DNA of 44,453 nt from an uncultured Clostridia bacterium (GTDB lineage Bacteria > Bacillota > Clostridia > TANB77 > CAG-508), in the NCBI GenBank assembly GCA_947628115.1, contig CANQYS010000009.1, forward strand, positions 1 through 44,453, in the 5' to 3' direction. Both the position numbers and the translations under genes were made by a program. Below, in pieces: positions 17,726-27,500 of this stretch (position 1 is its first letter; every line of letters starts with the position of its first letter). The notes beneath the pieces were generated by a model that was given only the letters and a program-made list of their open reading frames with translations, was not told where the DNA came from and did not search any database.

Positions 17726-19432
17726 TTATTTCTCCTTTGTGTTATCAAGTAACTTTCCTTCATATTGTTTTAATAATCTTTTAGCTGCTTCTTCTGTTTC
17801 AGTTAGTTTCGATAATTCTTTAGATAATTCTACTAACGATTTCTCTTCCTTTTTTGTTTTAATTTCATCTGTTGATGGAATAAAATCCCCTTGCATAAAA
17901 GTTTCATTAAAATGTTCTATAACGTCTTCTATTTGAGTAAAATAACTATATTCATCCATTCTCCACCCAAATCTTTTGGAATTTCTTTTTTGTCTTTCAA
18001 AAAAATTTCTTAACTCTTCTGCTGTGCAAAACTCTTGATTATTTATTTCTTTACCTCCAATAAATAACGCATAAACTGGTTCTTTATTTTTGTATACTAC
18101 TTTTAATTGATAATCTCCCCTATTTCCAAATGTTCTTTCTTTTAATCCTTTCTCACCAGCTTTGCCACTTTCTTTTATAGAATGAATATTTCCCTCTAAA
18201 TCAACTAATCTTATACATAATTTGCCGTTTTCATCTTTATTTCTATGATATAAGCTTCCTTTTAAATCATCAATTTGTTGTTCAGATTCAAATACTTTGA
18301 CTATTTTTTGGGAATTATCTAATGTCACATAGCTATAATATTTATTATATCCATAAGGATTATTATATCTATCGATTTGTTTTAAATCTTCATCGTTACT
18401 TATATCAAATCCTTGTTCCTCAACAACAAATGTATGAGATCCATTTCTAGTTGGTTTATAATGCACAAGATTTATAGATTTGTACTGTCTTCCATTCAAA
18501 TTTTCCTCTATAAGTTCACTCAATTCTGGAATAGGAATAACTACTCCATTCTCCTTTTTAAAAAATAGATGGTCTATTACTCTTTGAGTACTTTTATCTA
18601 TTTTTCTAGCACCAATGAAATTATTATTATCATCATATAATATGCCATCATCAAATACAAAGTCATACTTTTTTCTTAAATCTTCTACTGTTAAAGCATT
18701 TTCTGGTATAACAGATGACTCTTTTTGTAATTCTTTATTTGTTCTACATTGAATTTTATCTTTTATTGGAATAGATGTATAGTTTTCAGTTAGAAATTGT
18801 CCCATATCATAACTAGCCGAATGTTTCGATAATAATTCGCCAATAGGAAGCCTACTGATATCTTCAATATTTTTCCATTGATATGATTTATTTTCTTTAT
18901 ATGACCATTGACCTTTTATACAACTAGCTATAATTGAAAATTCTTCTTTTTTCGTACCATTAGTATCTATTTTTTCAACTTTTAGTTTCATATGTGTTAA
19001 TTTTTCTCTTGTATCAAAATCGTACTCTTTATTATCTTCACAAAAATATATATAATCATTTTTAGATTGCATAACTATTTTTCCATCGTCTATTTCAGGA
19101 ATACCACCATATTTAAATATAACTTTTCCATCATCTTTTACTATAATATCTCCGATATATGGTGAAGAATCTTGTGATACATATTTTGACACTATAGATT
19201 TATATTTAGAGTTATTTCTTAGTTTAATAGGTATTTTTTGTTCTAAATCTTTAACTTTTTTCCTTCTTTTATCTCTTTCTTTCATTATCTCATCAATACG
19301 ATCTTTAAGCGATTCCATTTCATTTTCTAACTTAACAATTTTCTCTTTATTATTTTTTTCATTTTCCTTCAATTTTTCTAATGTCCAATACTTTTTCTTA
19401 TATGCTTTACATAATTTCCTCAAATCTTCCAT
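17726..19432 (-). CDS. Hypothetical protein, 568 residues, N-terminal coiled coil
   Basis: No family recognised. Residues 1 to about 90 are a Lys/Glu-rich coiled coil; the rest looks globular, rich in aromatic residues and beta-prone segments (such as FVVEEQGFDISNDEDLKQID and ALFIGGKEINNQEF), with a second helical stretch at the C-terminus. The ATG at 19432 (MEDLRKL) is chosen because TTGGAG lies 7 bases before it; an upstream in-frame ATG at 19474 has no such site. Three codon junctions contain out-of-frame CGG without effect. Third large gene of the TelA-type operon. Confidence 0.7.
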   Translation of the reverse strand: MEDLRKLCKAYKKKYWTLEKLKENEKNNKEKIVKLENEMESLKDRIDEIMKERDKRRKKVKDLEQKIPIKLRNNSKYKSIVSKYVSQDSSPYIGDIIVKDDGKVIFKYGGIPEIDDGKIVMQSKNDYIYFCEDNKEYDFDTREKLTHMKLKVEKIDTNGTKKEEFSIIASCIKGQWSYKENKSYQWKNIEDISRLPIGELLSKHSASYDMGQFLTENYTSIPIKDKIQCRTNKELQKESSVIPENALTVEDLRKKYDFVFDDGILYDDNNNFIGARKIDKSTQRVIDHLFFKKENGVVIPIPELSELIEENLNGRQYKSINLVHYKPTRNGSHTFVVEEQGFDISNDEDLKQIDRYNNPYGYNKYYSYVTLDNSQKIVKVFESEQQIDDLKGSLYHRNKDENGKLCIRLVDLEGNIHSIKESGKAGEKGLKERTFGNRGDYQLKVVYKNKEPVYALFIGGKEINNQEFCTAEELRNFFERQKRNSKRFGWRMDEYSYFTQIEDVIEHFNETFMQGDFIPSTDEIKTKKEEKSLVELSKELSKLTETEEAAKRLLKQYEGKLLDNTKEK

Positions 19433-19454
19433 AATTTTCTCCAATCTTCTATTT

Positions 19455-19574
19455 TCATTCTGCACTGCAACCATATAATTCTTTTTGATATTTATATGAA
19501 TTTACTATACCTTCTTTATTATTTAATATATATTTTAATAGTTTTTCTTTTCTTAATCTTACAGTTTCTTCCAT
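19455..19574 (-). CDS. Possible small protein between the TelA-type gene and the next gene
   Basis: In the 220-base gap a frame is open from the telA stop codons to 19455. Its only ATG (19574) gives 39 residues (MEETVRLRKEKLLKYILNNK...YGCSAE) with a weak AGAAGAA before it. The open frame continues 37 codons upstream without a standard start. It may be a small protein, the remains of a longer one, or chance. Confidence 0.3.
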   Translation of the reverse strand: MEETVRLRKEKLLKYILNNKEGIVNSYKYQKELYGCSAE

Positions 19575-19697
19575 TTCTTCTGCTAATATTTCATATATTA
19601 TTTTCTTTGTTTTCTTAAAGTCTAGTACATAAAATCTTTTATATATTTTTCTTTTATATTCTGTTTTTTTATTACTTCGGTAATAGTAGTATTTTTA

Positions 19698-20882
19698 TTA
19701 TATTATTTTTTCTTCAATATTTGTTGTATTTTCGTGATTATTGTTTCTTTCTAGTTCTTTTGTTAATTTATTTCTAAAATCATCCAGTATTTCAGTAAAT
19801 GCCTCATTTGTTGGTCTACCTTCATCTTGAACTTCTTTTAATGAAGTTACTATTTCTAGAACATCACTTGTTAAAGCTCTTGCAGTTTCAACATCAATAG
19901 CACTTTCACTAGAAATACCTTGCACTTTTTTAATTGCTTCTTTAGAACGTTCACTTTCTGTTCTTAACATTTCATTCATTTTATTTACAAATTGATTATG
20001 TGTATCTACTGCTTGAATTAAAGAATCATTAGCTTCGGCTGTTACAACTATACCTTTTAATTCTGGCAATAAACTTGATAAATCTTGATCATAGTCACTT
20101 GCAAGTTCTTCATTATGTTGTGCTAATAATCTTGACATTATAGCTTTAGTTGCCGCATTTATACTAACTCCTCTGCAATTATCTATCTTTCTACCAATCC
20201 TTTTTTCTATTCCAACTAATTGTAAACTTTCATTTATTTGTGAGAAAGTTTTTTCAACTAATTGTGTTTCCTTTGTATTTTCATCCTGTAGTTTTTTCAA
20301 TACTTCTTGTAAAGCTATAATTTGATATTGTGTATTAACATATTGTTCTGCTGAATTTTGAGCCATAATTTCTAATTTTCCTGCATTTGTTCTTAATTCA
20401 CTTCTTATACCTTCTAACTTTTCTTGAATTACATCTATGTTAGTTAGAACTTTTGCCCTTCTATATCTTTCATTATCTATCATTTTTTTAGGTTTATTTT
20501 TTAAACTTTTTAAAGCTGCCAATGGTGATCTTTTTAATGATTCTAAAAAGCTTTCTCTTTCTGGTTCACTATTTTCATCAATTGACATCATTAGTTCAGT
20601 AAACATATCTTCTATGCTTGTATCATGCGTTTTCAATGTTCCTATTAACATATCTAATTCCTTATATATTCTCTCTGTTTCATCTTTTCCAAATTCATCA
20701 ATTGTCTTTGGATTATGTAAATCAATTGTTGAAATATATTTATTAACAATTTCTTTTCCTTCATCAGTTAATTCAGAATAATCTGGTATTTTTGTAGTTA
20801 ACGTTGATATTTGTGCATTTATTTGCTCTTTTAAATTTGTCATTAGTTCTGTATTTGAATTGCTCGTTTTTAATTCGTTCAT
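19698..20882 (-). CDS. TelA/KlaA-like toxic anion resistance family protein
   Basis: The 394-residue, almost wholly helical product resembles the TelA family, linked to tellurite and other stress resistance. Supporting segments are IDEFGKDETERIYKELDMLI near residue 60, RAKVLTNIDVIQEKLEGIRSELRTN near 145-170 and a long helical array including ATKAIMSRLLAQHNEELASDY. No membrane segment. Its ATG overlaps the stop of the 668-residue gene upstream, so the two are translationally coupled. TelA proteins often associate with tellurium-resistance (Ter) genes, but none are seen here. Confidence 0.72.
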   Translation of the reverse strand: MNELKTSNSNTELMTNLKEQINAQISTLTTKIPDYSELTDEGKEIVNKYISTIDLHNPKTIDEFGKDETERIYKELDMLIGTLKTHDTSIEDMFTELMMSIDENSEPERESFLESLKRSPLAALKSLKNKPKKMIDNERYRRAKVLTNIDVIQEKLEGIRSELRTNAGKLEIMAQNSAEQYVNTQYQIIALQEVLKKLQDENTKETQLVEKTFSQINESLQLVGIEKRIGRKIDNCRGVSINAATKAIMSRLLAQHNEELASDYDQDLSSLLPELKGIVVTAEANDSLIQAVDTHNQFVNKMNEMLRTESERSKEAIKKVQGISSESAIDVETARALTSDVLEIVTSLKEVQDEGRPTNEAFTEILDDFRNKLTKELERNNNHENTTNIEEKII

Positions 20883-22888
20883 TATTTTTCATTCCCTTCT
20901 TCTCTTTCTATAATTTTTTTTAATTCTTCTTTTGGCAATAATGTAATTTTTTCATAATCAATAGGTAAATCTGATATATCTCTTAAATTTACACAAATTT
21001 CAAAATGTGGTTCACTTTCATAGTATCTACTATATTTTTTTACATCTATGCCTAAATCCTTAAATTCTCTTTGATATTTTTTCCACAATGGTTTTAAATC
21101 ACTTTTATGATAATATCTATCTTCATATTCAGATCCAAACACGCTAGAACTCACTTCTACTTTATAAGTTCCTCTTTCTTCTGGTATTGGTGCTAAATGT
21201 ACTTGTCCACTATTTTCAGTTTCCATATTTTCTAGTGGTAATATTTTTCTTGCATTATATCTAATATTTAATTCCTTATAAATATCATTTATAGTTAATA
21301 ATAATTTTTTTGTTTCTTCTAATATTAATTTTTCATTTCTATTTTTTAAATCTTCTAACCATTCTATTTTATTTTTTGCTTCCCCTATTTTATATCTTTC
21401 ATATTCTTGTATTTCAGTATTATATTTATCTATTATTTCTTTTATTAATGATATAATTACATCTATATCTGTAGTTATGATACCTCTTTCTTTTACTTTT
21501 TCTTTTTCTTCTTGTACATGGTTTTTTTGTTCAGGCATTTCCTGTTTTTTAGAACAAAATCTTCTCTTTGGTATATTGGAAGTTAATTTTATTTTTCTTC
21601 TTTTATTAAGAACTTGATTTAATAAATTATCTGAATTTTTTTCTTCATTATCAAATTCATATATTAATCCAATAAAATCAATCTTGCAATAATTTTCTTC
21701 TTGAATTTCTTTATCTTTTTTAAAATCCTTTGAATTTTTTTGAAATTCTTTACTTCTTATTACATCATCAAAAATCATTTTTATACATTGTTGTCCTATA
21801 TTGACTAATATAGGTCTACATTCAAATCCAAATTTTTTATATAAATTTTCGCACTCTATAATACTTATATTCTCATCAGTTATCACACTTTTTAGTATAG
21901 CCACTAATAAAGAATAATTCACTTTATTCGCTTTTAATCCTCCATTAAAACCATATCCGCTATAACCATATCTAGGCTCCCAATAACCTAATCTAAGCAG
22001 TTGTTCTTCTGTTAAATAAATCTCTTCTTCAAAAGGATTATTTCCTATATTGCATAAATGTGCATTAAAAACTTTAGCTTTTAATAGATTAATATAATTA
22101 TTGGGATTTTTTTTCATATCAATTATTATTAATCTTTCTAACAATCTACTATCACTTAATATTTGCTCTGTTGATGTTTCAAATATTTCATCATCTTTTA
22201 TCTGTCTATCTATAAATCCAGATTTATAAATTATTGTAGGTACATCTATTTGTCCTGTGTCATCTTCATAAGGAGTCATAGATACAGGTCTTATTGAATT
22301 GATTTTTTCCTCTAATAGTTTCTTAAAAATCTCTTTTTCAAGTGCACTATTATATTGTGTTAAATTATTAATTATACTACCATTTTGATATATTAATTCT
22401 TCAACTTGTTTTCTAAATAATATATCAAATTTCAATTGTACAATTTCATATTGAATCTTTTTTTCTTCACTTTTACTAATATATGGGCTATATAGTTTTA
22501 ATAGTTCTTTTAATGTTTCTACATTATTCAGTACTTCGCCCATATTTTGAAAATTTTCATAATTTTTTGATTTCTTTATTCTTTGTATATTGGTCATTAT
22601 TATTTCTTGATAATTTTGGATAGTGTTATATACATATTCATCTAACTTTAATTCTAGTTTTGATATTTCTTTAATAACTGTATCTTCTATTTCTTTATAT
22701 TTTTTATATTCGCCTTTTTCTATAAGTTTATCATACATTCTAAGATATTGTTTTTTAATTATTTCTAGAGAATTAATTTCTTTACTATTTGAGTTTTGTA
22801 ATATCATTATATATATGTTGCGTAATTTGTCTATCTTTTGTAGCATTACTTTAGCTTTTAAAGCTAATATTTCATTTTTATCCTCCAT
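20882..22888 (-). CDS. Hypothetical protein, 668 residues, first gene of the TelA-type operon
   Basis: No family recognised. The N-terminal 200 residues are helical and coiled-coil-like. A middle part contains EEEIYLTEEQLLRLGYWEPRYGYSGYGFNGG (about residues 290-320) with an unusual Gly/Tyr cluster, then a charged linker near 430-470 and a second helical part. The C-terminal 100 residues appear to be a mixed alpha/beta domain. There are no membrane helices. It starts the operon and overlaps the TelA-type gene by one base. Its own ATG follows GGGAGTAATAA. Confidence 0.65.
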   Translation of the reverse strand: MEDKNEILALKAKVMLQKIDKLRNIYIMILQNSNSKEINSLEIIKKQYLRMYDKLIEKGEYKKYKEIEDTVIKEISKLELKLDEYVYNTIQNYQEIIMTNIQRIKKSKNYENFQNMGEVLNNVETLKELLKLYSPYISKSEEKKIQYEIVQLKFDILFRKQVEELIYQNGSIINNLTQYNSALEKEIFKKLLEEKINSIRPVSMTPYEDDTGQIDVPTIIYKSGFIDRQIKDDEIFETSTEQILSDSRLLERLIIIDMKKNPNNYINLLKAKVFNAHLCNIGNNPFEEEIYLTEEQLLRLGYWEPRYGYSGYGFNGGLKANKVNYSLLVAILKSVITDENISIIECENLYKKFGFECRPILVNIGQQCIKMIFDDVIRSKEFQKNSKDFKKDKEIQEENYCKIDFIGLIYEFDNEEKNSDNLLNQVLNKRRKIKLTSNIPKRRFCSKKQEMPEQKNHVQEEKEKVKERGIITTDIDVIISLIKEIIDKYNTEIQEYERYKIGEAKNKIEWLEDLKNRNEKLILEETKKLLLTINDIYKELNIRYNARKILPLENMETENSGQVHLAPIPEERGTYKVEVSSSVFGSEYEDRYYHKSDLKPLWKKYQREFKDLGIDVKKYSRYYESEPHFEICVNLRDISDLPIDYEKITLLPKEELKKIIEREEGNEK

Positions 22889-23059
22889 TTATTACTCCCT
22901 AAATTATATTATAAACTTTTTGTATTATATCATATTTTGTTTCTTTTGTAAACATTTTATGTTGATTTTCGTTTCTTCATTATCTTCTTAATTTTTGTAA
23001 ATAAATTAATTTAGTAAGTTTAACTTATGTAATTTGCATCATATTGAGTACATTTTGGT

Positions 23060-23109
23060 CTGTAAATTGTAGTTCACTGTGAGTGTTTACACTCACAAAC
23101 TACAATTTA
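23060..23109 (-). terminator. Terminator-like hairpin after splB
   Basis: AAATTGTAGTTTGTGAGTG pairs with CACTCACAGTGAACTACAATTT across the loop TAAA on the minus strand, right after the splB stop. There is no strong T-run. The TTGTAGTTT arm recurs near 16498 and 24225, so it may also be a dispersed repeat. Confidence 0.55.
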
Positions 23110-24114
23110 TTAAACAATATATAAAATTTTATTATCAGGAAAATATTTTTTCATTGTATTTCTTAAAAATTTTTCTCCGTCTTCTCTTATTTCTTTTTTG
23201 TACATGTATTTTCCTCTACCTCTACCTGTCATAATATCTGGATTAAATAAATCTATTGCATTTGGAAAGGCTTCTCTATTTATCATTTTATGAACATAAC
23301 TGTATGTCATGAATATTAACTCAAATATAGCATCTCTTTTTACATCATCACTTAATTCCTCGGATAATTTTTTTATAAGCCCTTCATACAATTCTTTCCA
23401 GTTATCTACTAAAACAATTGGCGCAATTAGTATTCCCACTTTATATCCCGCTTCTTTTAATTTGTTTATAGCTTTAATTCTATTATTTAATCTTGATGTT
23501 CCAAATTCAACTCTATTTATTATCTCTTCTGGATTCATACTCATTCTTACTATTATTTTTCCATTATGATTTAAATTTAATAATGGATCTACCATATCAA
23601 ATTTTGTTGGAAATGTTAAATAGCCTTTTTCTGATTTATTAAAATTTTCTATAGTCCATTCTAAATTGTGTGTTATTGTATTTTCTAATATTAAATCACT
23701 ATTACTACCTATTTCAAATGTTAGTTCTTTATCACTTTCATTTGATACTTTTATTATTTTGTTTAGCATTTCTTCTCTATTAACAAATAATCTTAAATAT
23801 GCACATTTGTTATAATTACAAACAAGATAACAATACATGCACATTGCTATGCATCCTGACGATGTATATGGTACTAAAAAATCTGAAACTTTATGATTTG
23901 GAACAAATTTATGTGTTTTTCTAACGCCAATTATTATATTTTGTTTCATATTTGCAAATTCACTATTTTGCTTTTTTCTCATTTCTTCAATGTTATTATG
24001 ATTTTCAATTGGTATTAACGTAACCCCTTCTTTTTCATATTTATCTAATAATTGTTTACCTAATTCATATTCTCTTGATTTTGGTTCATAATATACAGCT
24101 TTTGGTATAAACAT
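23110..24114 (-). CDS. splB: Spore photoproduct lyase (radical SAM)
   Basis: Repairs the thymine dimer (spore photoproduct) formed in UV-irradiated spores. The 334-residue product matches the family length of about 340. The radical-SAM cluster motif is CIAMCMYCYL (three Cys in CxxxCxxC) near residues 89-98, preceded by LVPYTSSG. SMNPEEI and EFGTSRLNNRIKAINKLKEAGYKVG follow, as in SplB. The ATG at 24114 (MFIPKAVYYEP) is chosen since AGGTG stands 9 bases before it; an in-frame GTG at 24126 lies in that site. Supports a spore-forming host. Confidence 0.93.
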   Translation of the reverse strand: MFIPKAVYYEPKSREYELGKQLLDKYEKEGVTLIPIENHNNIEEMRKKQNSEFANMKQNIIIGVRKTHKFVPNHKVSDFLVPYTSSGCIAMCMYCYLVCNYNKCAYLRLFVNREEMLNKIIKVSNESDKELTFEIGSNSDLILENTITHNLEWTIENFNKSEKGYLTFPTKFDMVDPLLNLNHNGKIIVRMSMNPEEIINRVEFGTSRLNNRIKAINKLKEAGYKVGILIAPIVLVDNWKELYEGLIKKLSEELSDDVKRDAIFELIFMTYSYVHKMINREAFPNAIDLFNPDIMTGRGRGKYMYKKEIREDGEKFLRNTMKKYFPDNKILYIV

Positions 24115-24126
24115 ATGCGTAATCAC

Positions 24127-24463
24127 CTCATAATTAGATTTACCTTATTTAAAAATATTATAATATTTTTTTATAAAAAGAATAAAATTTAATAAAATAA
24201 ATAAAATAATTTCTTTTATAAATTGTAGTTTGTATAATGGTATTTGGTGTTTGGAATTTGGAATTATGTGTAGTGGCGGACGACCCTTACGGCGTTTGCA
24301 ATTGGTTGATTTGCTAATTTCTTTTCGGGCGGACTTAGAGCACCCGCCCCTACGGCGTTTACATTTGGTTTATTGTTGTTTGCAATCGTTCATTTCTAAT
24401 CTCTAACCTCTAATTTCTAACTTCTAAATTACAATTTATATAATTCTATTATTGGAGGATTTA
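24127..24463. repeat. Repeat-rich intergenic region
   Basis: Between two divergent genes. It contains an AAATTGTAGTTTG piece (24220-24233), a GTATTTGGTGTTTGGAATTTGG piece (24239-24261) related to repeats near dnaK and hemW, a GC-rich section 24273-24362 with GGCGGACGACC and GCACCCGCCCCTAC (GTAGGGGCG family), and a run of TCTAACCTCTAATTTCTAAC (24391-24428) like the one at 84-115. No gene is seen. Confidence 0.6.
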
Positions 24464-25253
24464 ATGACGAATTTATTTGCTGGTATTTTAATTGGTATAG
24501 GTGCAATTCTTCCTGGTATTAGCAGTCGGAGTTTTTTTATGCTGTTTTGGTTTATATGAAAAAATTGTTAATTGTATTTTACATTTTTTTAAAGACATAA
24601 AAAACAATCTAAAGTTTATTTTACCAATTGCCATAGGAACATTTATTGGCATTTTTATGTTTGGCAATTTATTAAAAATGGCATTTGATAAATTTTATAT
24701 GGAAGCTTCTTTTGTATTTATTGGTTTAATTTTGGGAAGCATTAAACTTGTAATAAAGCAGGCAAATATAACAAAAATCACACTATGTCATATAGTGTGT
24801 TTTATGGTTACATTTTCTCTTAGTTTATATTTAGTTGCATTAGAAAATTCTTTAAATAGTATATCTAATATAACTTCTAATTCATATTTAATACTTGCCG
24901 GTACATTAATGTCTGCTGGTATTGTTATTCCTGGTGTTAGTAAAACTGTAATTCTTATGATGCTTGGTTTATATGAAACATATTTATCTGCCATTTCTAA
25001 TTTAAATTTATCTATCCTTTTTCCTATTGGAATTGGTCTTTTTATTGGTGGAACTTTATTTTTATTTTTAATTAACTTTTTATTCAAATTTATAAAATCA
25101 TATACCTATTTTGGAATTATTGGCTTTATTCTTGGCTCCATATTTGTGATTTATCCTGGTTTTACATTTGATATACATGGTTTTGTTTCGCTACTATTGT
25201 TTATTATATCTTTTACAATTGGATATAAATTGTGTAAATACGAAAAAAGTTAG
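24464..25253 (+). CDS. DUF368 family membrane protein (undecaprenyl-phosphate transporter candidate), joined across a CGG +1 site
   Basis: DUF368 proteins include PopT, shown to recycle undecaprenyl phosphate across the membrane. The ATG at 24464 follows TTGGAGG and reads MTNLFAGILIGIGAILPGISS, then a zero-frame CGG leads to a stop ten codons on. Skipping C24527 joins GVFLCCFGLYEKIVN and gives one 262-residue protein (790 bases minus 1 is 263 codons). Seven or so membrane helices and the duplicated motif ILPGISSG ... VIPGVSKT (about residues 16 and 155) are characteristic. An alternative GTG at 24501 would avoid the site but delete the first motif and lacks a binding site. An out-of-frame CGG at GCC-GGT is harmless. 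Confidence 0.86.
24527..24529 (+). other. CGG +1 frameshift site D in the DUF368 gene
   Basis: Read as AGC AGT C GGA GTT. It is the only plus-strand site in the window. Skipping C24527 restores the glycine of the first PGxSxG motif, matching the duplicated second motif in the same protein. Confidence 0.83.
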
Positions 25254-25276
25254 ATGTTCTTTCATCTAACTTTTAT
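25244..25276. terminator. Bidirectional terminator
   Basis: AAAAGTTAGATG and CATCTAACTTTT form a 12-base-pair stem with a short loop between the ends of two convergent genes. Confidence 0.88.
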
Positions 25277-26349
25277 CTGTTTTTTTCGTCTCTAATATCA
25301 TTTACTACTTTTAATACTTCTTTTTCATTTATAGGATATCCAATTAATTTAACATCATCCTGACTTGAATTTCCGTTCATCATTTTTTCACAATGTATTT
25401 TTAATCTTTCTGTTGCTTCTCTTCTATTGCTTTTATACATTTTTTTATATTGGTGTGCAGTAAGTTCAGCAACCATATATCTTGCTTGAAAATCAATATT
25501 CGAATTGCATGCTAATATATCTGAAAGTATTGATCGTACATATAATGCATCACTTATATTATTTTCTTCTAGTATTTTTTTTATATTTTCTTTATTTAGT
25601 CTTCCTTCTCTTTCTTTAAGTTTTACAAGATTTATCTTGGCCCAAACTGTTCTTGCGTCTCTAATGCTATCAGCAATTGTTCTTTGTTCTATTTTATTTA
25701 TAATTCTTTCGTTTACAATGTTTTTTCTTATTAAATATTCACTAAGCATATTCTCAAAGCAAAATGGAGTTACCTCTACAAATAGGCTACTTAATTCTCT
25801 ACTTTTTTCATTGTTTCCTAAATCGAAGGTATGTGATATTTCATGAGTAATAATGTATATATCTTCTAATGTAATTTTATCTTTTTCAATATGTTCATAA
25901 ACATCTTCAAATTCTTCCTTCAACAATATCTTGATTAAGCTTTTAGTGCTATTTGGTTTACATTCCAAACTAGAATAACCTGAGTATCTATAAAATCCAT
26001 TTTCATCCTTTTCCAAAGGGTCTATGTCCTTACTATTAAAAATATTTATGTCTATATTTTTATCTTGTCCTAATAATATATTCTTTACTTGATTATACCA
26101 TATTTTATTTTCTAAACTTTCGAAAAACTTCAAAACAATTGATATTGCTTTCTCTCTATTAAATAGTACTATAGGAACTATCTGTCTTTCATTTGTTATA
26201 TTGATTCCTTGAAACATTATTTTTGATGATTCTTCCAAAAAATTATAATCTACTGAAGGAGACATATTTATTATATTCTCTTCTATACATTCATTTAATT
26301 TATTGATACTTATTTTTTCTGTTTCTTTTATTTCTTCATTATTATCCAT
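25273..26349 (-). CDS. Hypothetical protein with HExxH zinc-peptidase motif (M3-like)
   Basis: The 358-residue product carries IITHEISHTFD near residues 163-173; the HExxH pair would bind zinc and supply the catalytic Glu. About 25 residues later ELSSLFVEVTPFCFE offers a third Glu ligand, the spacing seen in gluzincins such as the oligoendopeptidase F/M3 family. The rest is helical, with no signal peptide or membrane helix, so a cytosolic peptidase is inferred. It lies downstream of fmt with a 27-base gap and could share its transcript. Not recognised as a named family. Confidence 0.7.
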   Translation of the reverse strand: MDNNEEIKETEKISINKLNECIEENIINMSPSVDYNFLEESSKIMFQGINITNERQIVPIVLFNREKAISIVLKFFESLENKIWYNQVKNILLGQDKNIDINIFNSKDIDPLEKDENGFYRYSGYSSLECKPNSTKSLIKILLKEEFEDVYEHIEKDKITLEDIYIITHEISHTFDLGNNEKSRELSSLFVEVTPFCFENMLSEYLIRKNIVNERIINKIEQRTIADSIRDARTVWAKINLVKLKEREGRLNKENIKKILEENNISDALYVRSILSDILACNSNIDFQARYMVAELTAHQYKKMYKSNRREATERLKIHCEKMMNGNSSQDDVKLIGYPINEKEVLKVVNDIRDEKNR

Positions 26350-26376
26350 ATATATAACCTCTAAAATATTAAAACT

Positions 26377-27360
26377 CTATTCAAATTTATCTACTATTTC
26401 TATTTTATTTCCTCTTAAAAATTCAGGTGCTGTCATTCTTTTAGCATTTTCTCCTTGCATTTCTAATACAATAAGTATTTCTTCTTTTGTCATTATATAT
26501 ATACCTTCTTTTTTATCTATATACAAAATAGTTCCTGGTTCTATTTCTGTAAATCTATATTCATAATTTTTGAATTCATTAAATTTTTCTATAAATTTAT
26601 CTATACTTATTGTATCTACTTTCCAAAATTTTATCTTTTTACCATTAAGCACACTATATGCACCCATTATTGGATTTAATCCTCTTACTAAATTTTTTAT
26701 TTCCTTTGCAGTTTTATTTTCCCAATCTATTTTTGCCATTTCTTTATTAATCATTGGTGCAATAGTAAATTTATTTCCCTGTTTTTTTCTTGGTGCTGTT
26801 CCATTTTGAATTTGTTCTAAAGTTTTTACTATAAGTTTTGCTCCTATTTTAGATAACCTATCCCATAATTCTCCAGAAGTCTCATTTTCTCCTATTGTAA
26901 CTTCTTCTTGTAAAATTATATCTCCAGAATCCATTTCTTCATCTAAATACATTGTTGTTACACCTGTTTTTTCATCTCCATTGAGAATAGCCCATTGTAT
27001 TGGTGCAGAGCCCCTATATTTTGGAAGTAGTGATGGGTGTACATTTATACATCCGTACTTTGGAATATCTAATATTTCTTTTGGAAGTATCCTCCCGTAT
27101 GCTACAACACATATAATATCTGGATTCATATCTTTTATTTGCCCTATAAATTGAGTATTTTCTCTTAATTTATCTGGTTGAAAAACTTTTAAGTTCTTTG
27201 AAAGAGCATATTCTTTTACTTCACTATATACAAGTTTCATCCCTCTTCCTTTTGGTCTATCTGGAACTGTTATAACTGATAAAATCTCGTGTCCTGCATT
27301 ATATATTGCTTCTAAAGAATCTCTTGCAAAATCTGGCGTACCCATAAATATTATTTTCAA
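26377..27360 (-). CDS. fmt: Methionyl-tRNA formyltransferase
   Basis: Formylates initiator Met-tRNA. The 327-residue product begins MKIIFMGTPDFARDSLEAI and has the folate site segment INVHPSLLPKYRGSAPIQWAILNGD, including the catalytic His and Asn context, and MDSGDI. It is slightly longer than the usual 310-315 residues owing to the C-terminal domain. AGGAGGAAAC precedes the start. It follows def, its functional partner, as in most bacteria. Two Tyr-Gly junctions (TAC-GGA and TAC-GGG) contain out-of-frame CGG without effect. Confidence 0.96.
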   Translation of the reverse strand: MKIIFMGTPDFARDSLEAIYNAGHEILSVITVPDRPKGRGMKLVYSEVKEYALSKNLKVFQPDKLRENTQFIGQIKDMNPDIICVVAYGRILPKEILDIPKYGCINVHPSLLPKYRGSAPIQWAILNGDEKTGVTTMYLDEEMDSGDIILQEEVTIGENETSGELWDRLSKIGAKLIVKTLEQIQNGTAPRKKQGNKFTIAPMINKEMAKIDWENKTAKEIKNLVRGLNPIMGAYSVLNGKKIKFWKVDTISIDKFIEKFNEFKNYEYRFTEIEPGTILYIDKKEGIYIMTKEEILIVLEMQGENAKRMTAPEFLRGNKIEIVDKFE

Positions 27361-27394
27361 ATTGTTTCCTCCTCTATGTTTTTTATATTATTGA

Positions 27395-27500
27395 AGAGTG
27401 AAAAGCTAATAGTGAATAGTTAATAGTTAATGTAGAAAAATTGCATAAATGCAATTTTTCATCCTCAATTATTTACACTTCACTATTCATTATTCACTAT
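27395..27500. repeat. About 105-base inverted-repeat element, copy 1
   Basis: Terminal AATAGTGAATAG-type and CTATTCATTATTCACTATT arms flank a central perfect hairpin AAAAATTGCAT-AAATGCAATTTTT. It overlaps the last codons and stop of def. A clear second copy lies between hrcA and grpE at 39393-39497. No coding content; it resembles a MITE-like or REP-like element. Confidence 0.75.

Noticed and set aside
24501..25253. DUF368 gene starting at the GTG at 24501
   Set aside because: No ribosome binding site, and it loses the first conserved motif. The ATG at 24464 has TTGGAGG and gives the family N-terminus.
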